A stretch of 64,000 bases of DNA, taken from an uncultured Parasphingopyxis sp. GTDB taxonomy: Bacteria > Pseudomonadota > Alphaproteobacteria > Sphingomonadales > Sphingomonadaceae. Every line of letters begins with the position of its first letter. Positions within the stretch are counted from its first letter, which is position 1. The notes beneath the pieces are model-generated. The model was given only the letters and a program-made list of their open reading frames with translations, was not told the DNA's origin and ran no database searches. The translations under genes were made by a program, and so were the position numbers. This document shows, piece by piece, positions 53,952 to 61,250 of this stretch. The stretch is from positions 40,803 through 104,802 of the forward strand of contig CAMYKP010000008.1 of NCBI GenBank assembly GCA_947259005.1, written 5' to 3'.

Positions 53952-54974
53952 TCAATCGAGATCGTCAAGGTCGCGGAACTCGAAGCCGCCCTGAAATGTG
54001 CCGCTATCGCTGACGATTTCGCCGTTCACCGTCCGCGAAATGTTATAGGTCGTCGTGCCGGAATAAGGGACGACGGCGACAACGCCGCCGCCTTGATCGA
54101 CCTTTCTCTCGAAAAGCGCGGCCCGGCAAATGCTCGAACCGGAGCGATAGGCACCCGATCCGCGCGCTTCGCCCCGACGAACGGCCGCGCCGTTGCAGGA
54201 ACAGAGCAGGGGCCTGGCCAGACCTTCGCCGGTATCCGGGCATCGGCGGGAAGCGAATACAATTGCAACGCTATCGCCATCGGCAACCTCGCTTCCGACG
54301 CCGTTGGAAAGAACTGCAGGATAACTTTCGCGGCCGCGGACAGTTTCGAAATGGATGATGCCGCCATCGCGCGAAACCGCCCCGTAATGAAAGGCAGCGC
54401 GGCAGATGCTGGAATCGCCGGAATAGTGCGTTACACCGTAAACCGCGCCGCGCCCGATCTGGGCCGGGCTGCACTGGCAGATAGCGTCGTGCCCGATCAG
54501 AAATGCGCGTCCATCCGAGGGACAAACGGCAGGCGATGGCTGACGTTGCGCCTGACGGGTCTGTCGCCCCTGGTTCACTCGCGCCTGGATACGCCGGGAA
54601 CTGAAACCGAAGCTGCGGGCGCTCCCCGCCCTGCTCCTGCTGGTGACGCCATTGCGGATGGTTCCGTCATAAACGGCGCGCCCTGTCCTAGGCTCGAAAA
54701 TTATCAATCCTCCCGAAGGGCCGATTTCACCGGCGTGCAACGCAGCCCGGCACAGGCTCGACTCTTCGGCATAGTTCTGAAAACCCCATACCTCGCCGGA
54801 CTGTGTTGCCTCTGCGGAGCAGGTGCATTGCAGCCATCCGGTCTGACCGCGAGCGGAAGTCCCATCCTGTAGGCAAGGTGGAATAGTGTCCTGCATCGCC
54901 GCGCCGGGCTCTGTCAGCGCCAATGTCACGAGACCGAAAGCAACGATCGCGAAAAGCAGTGCGATACGGGACAT
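53952..54974 (-). CDS. Exported protein with three LCCL-type repeats
   Basis: This is a 340-residue protein with a signal peptide (about residues 1-26, LLFAIVAFGLVTLALTEPGAA) and three LCCL-like repeats at about 34-125, 151-241 and 245-334. Each repeat has four cysteines with near-constant spacing: C34/C50/C52/C75, C151/C166/C168/C191 and C245/C258/C260/C283. Each also has a SSLCRAALHAG-like core and most an NGV turn and closing aromatic strand. The third repeat is the most divergent. LCCL domains are best known in eukaryotic secreted proteins and are thought to bind lipids or carbohydrates. The start at 54974 has a GGAGAGG site. A second LCCL gene lies 62 bases upstream. Confidence 0.82.
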   Translation of the reverse strand: MSRIALLFAIVAFGLVTLALTEPGAAMQDTIPPCLQDGTSARGQTGWLQCTCSAEATQSGEVWGFQNYAEESSLCRAALHAGEIGPSGGLIIFEPRTGRAVYDGTIRNGVTSRSRAGSARSFGFSSRRIQARVNQGRQTRQAQRQPSPAVCPSDGRAFLIGHDAICQCSPAQIGRGAVYGVTHYSGDSSICRAAFHYGAVSRDGGIIHFETVRGRESYPAVLSNGVGSEVADGDSVAIVFASRRCPDTGEGLARPLLCSCNGAAVRRGEARGSGAYRSGSSICRAALFERKVDQGGGVVAVVPYSGTTTYNISRTVNGEIVSDSGTFQGGFEFRDLDDLD

Positions 54975-55036
54975 CCGATTGCCCTCTCCATATCTCCCGC
55001 GCGGAAAAACCCGGCGCGGCACAAGACTTTGCATCT

Positions 55037-55735
55037 CTAATATTCGAAGCGGAAGCTGCCCTGCCAGCGGCCATAATCACTTGTGGTGACACCATTGCGC
55101 CGTGAGCCATCATAGGAGCGCCGCCCCGCACTGGGGCGGATCGTAACCGTACCGCCATCGGGGCCGATAACGCCGGCATGGAGTGCAGCGCGACATATGC
55201 GCGAATCATCCGTGTAGACCATCGTGCCCCAGACATTGCCGGTCCGCGTGTTGGCCGCCAGGCAATAGCAGCTATAGGCGTCGCGCCCGCCCCGTAACCC
55301 CGTCGCATTGCCCGGACATTGTTCTGCACGGGCAGATGGATCCCGGGAGTAACGGCCACCGAGAAACCGATAGCTGCCACTCCACCGTCCCCAGCGTGCG
55401 CTCTGGACGCCGTTGCGATAAGTCGGTTCATACCCGTCTCGGCCCGGCGTGATCTCGAAGGTAACCGTGCCCCCATTGCGCGTGGTCACGCCGGCGTGAA
55501 GGGCGGCGCGGCAAATGCGCGAATCGTCCGAATATTCATCCGTTCCCCACACCGATCCCGAAGCGGTCGCCATTGCCGAGCAGCGGCAGGTATAGGCTTG
55601 GGCCGTACTGCGCAGCGACGTTGCATTGTTCGGGCAATCGCCCAGCCCGATCTGCATTGCCGAACTCGGGCTGTCGAAGGGAATCAGCAAGAAGCCCATA
55701 CACAGAATAAATGTCATAGCGATCGTTCGGAACAT
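55037..55735 (-). CDS. Exported protein with two LCCL-type repeats
   Basis: This is a 232-residue protein with a signal peptide (about residues 1-27) and two LCCL-like repeats at about 34-124 and 140-230. Each repeat runs C-P-x-N-A-T, a CxC pair, VWGTxxYxDDSRICRAALHAGV, GGTVT, and NGVxSxxWGRWxGS, with cysteines C34/C50/C52/C75 and C140/C156/C158/C181. Almost nothing else is present, so the protein is essentially two LCCL units exported to the periplasm or outside. The ATG at 55735 has a GGGGGAA site. The downstream gene encodes three related repeats, probably in the same operon. Function unknown. Confidence 0.85.
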   Translation of the reverse strand: MFRTIAMTFILCMGFLLIPFDSPSSAMQIGLGDCPNNATSLRSTAQAYTCRCSAMATASGSVWGTDEYSDDSRICRAALHAGVTTRNGGTVTFEITPGRDGYEPTYRNGVQSARWGRWSGSYRFLGGRYSRDPSARAEQCPGNATGLRGGRDAYSCYCLAANTRTGNVWGTMVYTDDSRICRAALHAGVIGPDGGTVTIRPSAGRRSYDGSRRNGVTTSDYGRWQGSFRFEY

Positions 55736-55869
55736 CTGCTTTCCCCCATCAAAGCCGTCTTCCAGAGACAGGCAGTAAAGTCGGCGCGACCCGTCGACTT
55801 CAGTGTCGCGCACTCAGCCCAAATTGGCAAATGCTGACACCCGGCACGATACGACCTATGCGGACAATC

Positions 55870-57441
55870 ATGGCACGAAAAACGGCACTCATTATCGGCG
55901 CGGGACATAACGGGCTGGTCTGCGCCTGGTATCTGGCGCGATCCGGCTACCGCGTCGAGATACTCGAAGCGCGCGAAATCGTCGGCGGGGCGGCGGTCAC
56001 CGAGGAATTCCATCCCGGCTTTCGCAATTCAACCGCCAGCTACACCGTAGGCCTGCTAGACCCCGGCATCGCGGCTGAAATGCGGCTCGCCGACCATGGC
56101 CTCAGCATCGTTGACCGGCCGCTCGCCAATTTCCTGCCGCTGGATGACGCGAACTATCTGCTTATGGGCGGCGGGCAGAGTGCGGAACAGGTCGCCAAAT
56201 TTTCGCCAGCCGATGCGGCGATGCTGCCGGAATATGAGCGGCGGCTCAACGCTGCCGCAGGCCTGCTGCGCTATCTGACGAAAACCATCCCGCCCAATGC
56301 CGGGGGCGGTCTCGACGATCTCTTCCGCGCTATCGGCCAGGCGCGAACGGCACTCAAATTGCCGCTCGAGGCGCAGCGCGATGCAGTTGATCTGTTCACC
56401 CGCTCGGCGCGTGAATTTCTGGATGGTTTTTTTGAAAGCGATCCGGTGAAAGCGGTGTTCGGTTTTGACAGCGTCGTCGGCGCCTATCACAGCCCCGATA
56501 CGCCCGGATCGGCCTATGTGCTGCTCCACCATGTGTTCAACGAAGTGAACGGCAAGCCGGGAACATGGGGCCATGCGATTGGCGGCATGGGCGCGATCAC
56601 CCAGGCGATGGCCAAGGCATGCCGGGAAGAAGGCGTGACGATCCTCACGGAAACGCCCGTCGCCAATATCCTGACCTCCAACGGAAAAGCGGATGGCGTC
56701 GAAACCGAAGATGGTGATCGGATCGCAGCCGATATCGTGATCGGCAATGTCCATCCCAAGCGGCTACTGCTGGATATGCTCGACCCCGGCGCGCTGGATC
56801 CTGCGTTCCGTGCACGGATGGAACAGTATGTTTCGGGATCCGGGACATTCCGGATGAACGTCGCGCTCTCACAGCTGCCGCGCTTCGCCTGCCTGCCCGA
56901 AACCGGTCCGCATCTTTCCAGTGGTATCATCATGGCGCCGAGCCTCGACTATATGGACCGCGCCTTTCACGACGCCCGCGCCCATGGCTGGTCCAAAGAG
57001 CCCATAGTGGAAATGCTCATTCCGTCGACGATGGACGACAGCCTCGCGCCTGAAGGCGCGCATGTCGCGAGCCTCTTCTGCCAGCAGTTCGATCCTGAGC
57101 TCGATTGGGATGTGCACAAGGATGCAGCCGTCCAGACCATCCTCGATACAGTGGAAAGCCATGCGCCGGGGTTTCGCGCCAGCATCGTGGGCCAGATGGC
57201 CCTGTCCCCGCTCGACCTGGAGCGTCGCTTCGGCCTGATCGGCGGCGATATCTTCCATGGCCGCATGTCGCTGGACCAGCTTTGGGCGATGCGCCCAATG
57301 CTGGGTATCGCCGATCACCGGATGCCGGTGGAGGGCCTTTACCTGTGCGGCTCGGGTGCCCATCCGGGAGGAGGCGTAACGGGCAGGCCGGGGCGCAACG
57401 CCGCAACCGCGATCATCAAAGACGGACGGCGGTTCTTCTAA
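55870..57441 (+). CDS. FAD-dependent oxidoreductase, phytoene dehydrogenase/PYROXD2-like
   Basis: This 523-residue flavoprotein starts with an FAD-binding loop IIGAGHNGLVCAWYLARSG, then VEILEAREIVGGAAVTEEFHPGF, typical of phytoene-desaturase-like proteins of the PYROXD2 group. Later motifs include WGHAIGGMGAITQAMAKACREEG, ADIVIGNVHPKRLLLDMLDP, and the C-terminal FAD motif GLYLCGSGAHPGGGVTGRPGRNAA. No other carotenoid genes are near, and PYROXD2-like proteins have no settled substrate. It lies between two LCCL-repeat genes, both on the other strand. The ATG at 55870 is chosen because it begins the Rossmann strand; longer starts add unrelated residues. A 13-bp hairpin overlaps its stop. Confidence 0.9.
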   Translation: MARKTALIIGAGHNGLVCAWYLARSGYRVEILEAREIVGGAAVTEEFHPGFRNSTASYTVGLLDPGIAAEMRLADHGLSIVDRPLANFLPLDDANYLLMGGGQSAEQVAKFSPADAAMLPEYERRLNAAAGLLRYLTKTIPPNAGGGLDDLFRAIGQARTALKLPLEAQRDAVDLFTRSAREFLDGFFESDPVKAVFGFDSVVGAYHSPDTPGSAYVLLHHVFNEVNGKPGTWGHAIGGMGAITQAMAKACREEGVTILTETPVANILTSNGKADGVETEDGDRIAADIVIGNVHPKRLLLDMLDPGALDPAFRARMEQYVSGSGTFRMNVALSQLPRFACLPETGPHLSSGIIMAPSLDYMDRAFHDARAHGWSKEPIVEMLIPSTMDDSLAPEGAHVASLFCQQFDPELDWDVHKDAAVQTILDTVESHAPGFRASIVGQMALSPLDLERRFGLIGGDIFHGRMSLDQLWAMRPMLGIADHRMPVEGLYLCGSGAHPGGGVTGRPGRNAATAIIKDGRRFF

Positions 57442-57453
57442 ACCGCCGTCCGT
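57422..57453 (+). terminator. Hairpin overlapping the oxidoreductase stop codon
   Basis: A perfect 13-bp inverted repeat, ACGGACGGCGGTT (57422-57434) and AACCGCCGTCCGT (57441-57453), has a 6-base loop. It spans the last codons and stop of the oxidoreductase gene and precedes the convergent LCCL lipoprotein stop. There is no T-run. It may act as a bidirectional 3'-end structure. Confidence 0.6.
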
Positions 57454-57468
57454 AAGAGGCCCCCAGCC

Positions 57469-58209
57469 TCAATCCTCGGATTCAAACTCAAAGCTTCCCG
57501 ACCAGCTGCCATAGTCGCGGCTCTCGACGCCATTGGCTTCGGATCCCGAATAGCTTTCCTGTCCATCGACGATATTGAAAACAACGTCGCCGCCATCTGC
57601 CGAGATGACACCGGCATGGACGGCAGCCCTGCAAATGCCCGAGTCATCGGTATAGATGCCGCTGCCCCAGACCGTACCGCCTTCGGTGGCTTCTGCCGTG
57701 CAGCTGCATTTCACCAGCTCTTCGCTCCCTCGCAACTCGCGGGCATTGTCCGGACATGCCTCCGTGGCCGCTTCGTCTTCCGGCTCCCCGAGCGGAGCGC
57801 CTTCAAAGGCCAAGCTGCCACCCCAGACTCCCCAGTTGCGGGTTTCCACACCATTGGCTTCGGATGCGGTGTAGGAATCGCGCCCGTCCAGGAAATTGAT
57901 CGTGACATTGGCCGGTTCGTCACCAACGAGGCCAGCATGCATGGCCGCCCGGCAGACGGTCGAATCATCAGAATAAGGGCCAGCGCCCCATACCGTTCCG
58001 GCCTGCGCCGTTTCGGTAGAACAGGAACAGGTAAAAGATTCCGCAGAACCCCGCATATCCTGAACCCGGTCCGGGCAGGCATCGGCGAGCGGTTCGGCTT
58101 CTTCGACAGGCTCTTCGGCAGGTTCCTCGGCCGTCCCGCCACCACATGCGACAAGCAAAACTGCGGATATCCCAACTGCAGCAAAGTTTATGATGGAATG
58201 TCGTTTCAT
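57469..58209 (-). CDS. Lipoprotein with two LCCL-type repeats
   Basis: This is a 246-residue lipoprotein. The signal peptide ends in LLVAC with Cys22 as the lipidated residue, followed by an acidic Glu/Pro-rich linker (about 26-44). Two LCCL-like repeats follow at about 45-136 (C45/C61/C63/C86) and 152-242 (C152/C168/C170/C193), with VWGxGxYxDDSxxCRAAxHAG, Y-x-x-SEANGVE and GSWSGSF motifs. The ATG at 58209 lies 12 bases inside the longest frame. It encodes the lipid-anchored member of a three-protein LCCL set at 54-58 kb, and its acidic linker suggests a surface- or periplasm-exposed domain. It is divergent from pgl. Confidence 0.87.
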   Translation of the reverse strand: MKRHSIINFAAVGISAVLLVACGGGTAEEPAEEPVEEAEPLADACPDRVQDMRGSAESFTCSCSTETAQAGTVWGAGPYSDDSTVCRAAMHAGLVGDEPANVTINFLDGRDSYTASEANGVETRNWGVWGGSLAFEGAPLGEPEDEAATEACPDNARELRGSEELVKCSCTAEATEGGTVWGSGIYTDDSGICRAAVHAGVISADGGDVVFNIVDGQESYSGSEANGVESRDYGSWSGSFEFESED

Positions 58210-58396
58210 GATCAGCTCCATTTCAATGTCGGAGATGCGCCAAAACCCGTTTCAGCGACTCAAAAATTACAGTTCCGATGCTCCGGGTTTATCGAATATC
58301 TTTTCCCCCGTTGCAAATCTCGCACGGCACTGGCCTTCGCCGTTGCAACCTCTATTAGAGACCCGACAGAGACGAAAAGAGCGGAGCTCCGGACAG

Positions 58397-59104
58397 ATGA
58401 TTGAAGCGGAATGGTGGGAATTCGAGAACAATGAAACCCTGGCCAGCGAAGTGGCCGGCGATATCGGGTTCATCATCGAAAGGGCGATTGAAACCAACGG
58501 CAAAGCCGAGCTCGCGCTGCCAGGCGGACGGACACCGGTTCCGATCCTCGAAACACTGGCGAAGCGTGATTTCGACTGGTCCAAGGTTCGGGTGTTCCCG
58601 ACCAATGAACGGATCGTCCCGGAAGGCAGCGAACACAGCAATTACGGGATGCTGCAGCGGATTCTCGGATCGGTAGGCGCAACTGTCGAGCCGCTGATCG
58701 ACCATGCGCAAAACTGGAGCACGAAGGAAGCAGGCCAGAGTGCCGACGCGCGGCTTGCCGGATTCAGCTGGCCCGTCGACCTGGTCTGGCTTGGTATGGG
58801 CGAAGACGGTTCCACGGCTTCGATATTTCCGGGGCAGATGGACGATGCCATCCATGCACCCAAAAGTCGGCGCGCCGTTGGCGTGTCGCCCGATCCGATG
58901 CCGCAAAGCGCTCCGTTCGACCGCGTAACGCTGACCCGCAGTGCGCTGCTCAGCGCCCATACGCTGATCGTGACGCTATCGGGGCAGCAAAAGCGCGACA
59001 TGCTGGAGAAGGCGATCAAAGATGGACCGCTCTCCAATGTGCCGATCGGCCGGGTTCTGGCGGAACTCGAGATCCCGGTCGATATCTATTGGAGCGCGAC
59101 CTAA
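58397..59104 (+). CDS. pgl: 6-phosphogluconolactonase
   Basis: This 235-residue protein hydrolyses 6-phosphogluconolactone to 6-phosphogluconate in the pentose phosphate and Entner-Doudoroff pathways. Motifs include AELALPGGRTPVPILETL, VRVFPTNERIVPEGSEHSNYG, VDLVWLGMGEDGSTASIFPG, and RSALLSAHTLIVTLSGQQKRDML. Length is typical. The ATG at 58397 fits the family start; longer in-frame starts lie in the divergent promoter region. The porin gene follows 22 bases after its stop. Confidence 0.94.
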   Translation: MIEAEWWEFENNETLASEVAGDIGFIIERAIETNGKAELALPGGRTPVPILETLAKRDFDWSKVRVFPTNERIVPEGSEHSNYGMLQRILGSVGATVEPLIDHAQNWSTKEAGQSADARLAGFSWPVDLVWLGMGEDGSTASIFPGQMDDAIHAPKSRRAVGVSPDPMPQSAPFDRVTLTRSALLSAHTLIVTLSGQQKRDMLEKAIKDGPLSNVPIGRVLAELEIPVDIYWSAT

Positions 59105-59126
59105 AACTCACTGCAAAGGGATTAAG

Positions 59127-60449
59127 ATGGCCGGACGCGCTGCAGCGCTGGCCATACTGGCGTTGAGCTTTTCCACGCCAGCGATGGCGCAAACAGCAGA
59201 TGAACGAATTGAACAGCTCGAACGCATTGTCGGCGAGCAGGACGCCCGCATTCGCGAACTCGAAGCGCTGATCCGCGACCGGCTCGGCGGGAACGATCAG
59301 GACAATCCGGAAGCCCAAGGCAGCGCCAACACGGCCGCCAGTGTTCCGACTGGCACGCAAATGCCTGACTTCGACACGATCGACCCGCAAGAAGTAGCGG
59401 ATACCCAGCCGCCCCTTGGCGGCGAAGGCTCGCCGCTCCAGATTTCCGCCGATGCGCGGCTGCGTTACGAATATAACGGGTCGGACCGCGACGGACGCAA
59501 TCGCGGACGCGGCGTATTCCGTGCGCGGCTTGGCGCAACTTATGATGTGCTCGATTTCCTGACCGTAGGCGCACGCCTCGTCACCGGCGATCCGGACGAC
59601 CCGAACAGCGCCGATCTCAGCCTTTCCAATTTCGATGACGATCTGACCGTCGCGCTCGACCAGGCCTATATCCGCCTCAATTTCGGAGGGCTGACCATCG
59701 ATGGCGGCAAGATTCCGCAAGTTTTCCAAAGAACCGACCTGGTCTGGGACGGCGATGTCAGCCCGCAGGGGGTTTCGGCGCGCTACCATCTGCCGATTTC
59801 CGACATGGCGAGCATTGAAGCACGCGCGCTCTATTTCCTGATCGACGAAGCCAGTGCAGGGCCGGACAGCGATATGGTAGGCGGCCAGCTCGTCCTGAAT
59901 CTCACGCCTGCGTCCGACTTCGCGATCAATCTCGCGGGTGGCTATTTCGATTATAGCCTGCGCAGCCTGACAGGCGCCGATACCGGCGATTTCCGCGGAA
60001 ATCTCCTGACACCGAGCGGACGCTATCTCTCCGATTTCGATCTCATCAATATATTGGGCTCGGTCACCTGGACCGGACTCGGCGATGCTTGGCCGCTGCG
60101 GCTTGCCGGCGACTTTGTCCATAATAGCGGCGCGGCGACCGATGCCGACAGCGGCTATGCCCTCTATGCCAATCTGGGCCGGGCGAGCACCCCGGGAGAC
60201 TGGCAGTTCGGTTATACCTATGCATCAGTCGGAACCGATGCGGTGATGGCGGCATTCTCGCACGACAATCTGGGCATCTCGACCAATTACCGGCTTCACG
60301 GACTGACCGTCGACTTCGTCCCGATCGAGCATATCATACTCAATGCGACCTTCTATCACTACCGCCCGCGCAACGTGATTGATGCCGGAGCGAACGACCC
60401 GACCGACTGGCTGAACCGGTTACGGTTCAATTTCCTCGTCCACTATTGA
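59127..60449 (+). CDS. Putative outer-membrane porin with N-terminal coiled coil
   Basis: This is a 440-residue exported protein. A signal peptide ends in LSFSTPAMAQ, followed by a short coiled coil (ADERIEQLERIVGEQDARIRELEALI), a low-complexity linker, and an approximately 330-residue region of alternating amphipathic strands ending in FLVHY with the C-terminal aromatic residue expected of outer-membrane barrels. Repeated YxYxG-like and strand patterns (DARLRYEYNG, RARLGATYDVLDFLTVGARLVTG) fit porins of the putative_porin/OprP-like type, but the substrate is unknown. It is in the same direction as pgl and likely co-transcribed. The ATG has an AAAGGGA site. Confidence 0.78.
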   Translation: MAGRAAALAILALSFSTPAMAQTADERIEQLERIVGEQDARIRELEALIRDRLGGNDQDNPEAQGSANTAASVPTGTQMPDFDTIDPQEVADTQPPLGGEGSPLQISADARLRYEYNGSDRDGRNRGRGVFRARLGATYDVLDFLTVGARLVTGDPDDPNSADLSLSNFDDDLTVALDQAYIRLNFGGLTIDGGKIPQVFQRTDLVWDGDVSPQGVSARYHLPISDMASIEARALYFLIDEASAGPDSDMVGGQLVLNLTPASDFAINLAGGYFDYSLRSLTGADTGDFRGNLLTPSGRYLSDFDLINILGSVTWTGLGDAWPLRLAGDFVHNSGAATDADSGYALYANLGRASTPGDWQFGYTYASVGTDAVMAAFSHDNLGISTNYRLHGLTVDFVPIEHIILNATFYHYRPRNVIDAGANDPTDWLNRLRFNFLVHY

Positions 60450-60616
60450 GTTGGGGGCAGTAAAGAATCATTCATATTTTCAGATACTTTTAGTGCAAAA
60501 CAGGCGCGAATATTACTATTCGAATGTTTCCCGTAACTTGTGCAAAATTGCGTGATGTGACAACGCCCCTATCTGGCGGTGCCAACGAATCAGCCAAGGA
60601 ACGAATATAAACAGAG
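60450..60616. promoter_or_regulatory. AT-rich regulatory region before the PadR gene
   Basis: This short region is clearly more AT-rich than its surroundings. It contains a perfect inverted repeat CGAATA-TTAC-TATTCG at 60507-60522 and two copies of GTGCAAAA (60493-60500, 60540-60547). It probably holds the promoter of the PadR gene; the inverted repeat is a candidate autoregulatory operator, though it does not match the best-known PadR site type. Confidence 0.45.
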
Positions 60617-61174
60617 ATGACTGCACAAGAGACGCCGCAGACACTTACCGATCACGAAGGCTCTCTTCTGTCCCTCGTCCATCGGCTCCAGCCGATTACG
60701 GCCTATAAAGTCGCGAAATTCTACCAGGATTCGCCCGTCGCCAGCGTCAACAAGAGCATGGGCCAAGTCTACCCCATGATAAGCAGGTTTTCGAAGGATG
60801 GCCTCATCGAGGGGCACCAGGTTGAAGACGATGCGCGGGGCACCGAAGTCTGGAGCACTACCGAAAAGGGTGAAATTGCACTGAAGGCGTGGCTGCTGGA
60901 ATTCAAGCCGCTACAGCTCATCCCGCACGATACGCTGGGTACCAAGGTCCTGTCGTTCGGCCTGCTCACACATCAGGAACGGCTGGATTGGGTCCTGGAA
61001 GCGAAGGCGGAACTTGAAAAGAAACAGGCCGAACTTGACGCCTATCACCGGAAATCCGACGAACCGTTTCAATCCTTCGCGCATGACAATGCGGTGAGCA
61101 TTCTGCGCGCACGGATGGACTGGCTCGACCGGGTATTGTTCGATCTTGTTAAAAGCTCAGCCGCGAACAGCTAG
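60617..61174 (+). CDS. PadR family transcriptional regulator
   Basis: This is a 185-residue regulator with an N-terminal PadR winged helix (about residues 10-100: LLSLVHRLQPITAYKVAKFYQ, SMGQVYPMISRFSKDGLIEGHQ, VWSTTEKGEIALKAWLLE). A C-terminal helical dimerisation part follows (about 105-175, ERLDWVLEAKAELEKKQAELDAYHRK). PadR proteins usually repress nearby transport or detoxification genes in response to small aromatic or drug-like ligands. Likely targets are itself and perhaps the convergent TonB receptor, which is inference. Confidence 0.9.
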   Translation: MTAQETPQTLTDHEGSLLSLVHRLQPITAYKVAKFYQDSPVASVNKSMGQVYPMISRFSKDGLIEGHQVEDDARGTEVWSTTEKGEIALKAWLLEFKPLQLIPHDTLGTKVLSFGLLTHQERLDWVLEAKAELEKKQAELDAYHRKSDEPFQSFAHDNAVSILRARMDWLDRVLFDLVKSSAANS

Positions 61175-61179
61175 TCCAT

Positions 61180-61223
61180 TGAAAAAATGGCGGGGGTAGG
61201 ACTTCCAAAACCACCCCCGCCAT
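61180..61223 (-). terminator. Rho-independent terminator of the TonB receptor gene
   Basis: An 11-bp stem, 61187-61197 with 61213-61223 (ATGGCGGGGGT and its complement), with a 15-base loop. On the minus strand it is followed by a run of six T (from 61187 down to 61182). It sits just after the TonB-dependent receptor stop at 61251 and is well placed to end that transcript. Confidence 0.85.
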
Positions 61224-61250
61224 CGACTAGAACGTGACCAAACGTTCTAA

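Noticed and set aside
54093..54872. 259-codon plus-strand frame opposite the three-repeat LCCL gene
   Set aside because: The minus strand has a signal peptide, ribosome binding site and repeat structure; the plus frame has none.
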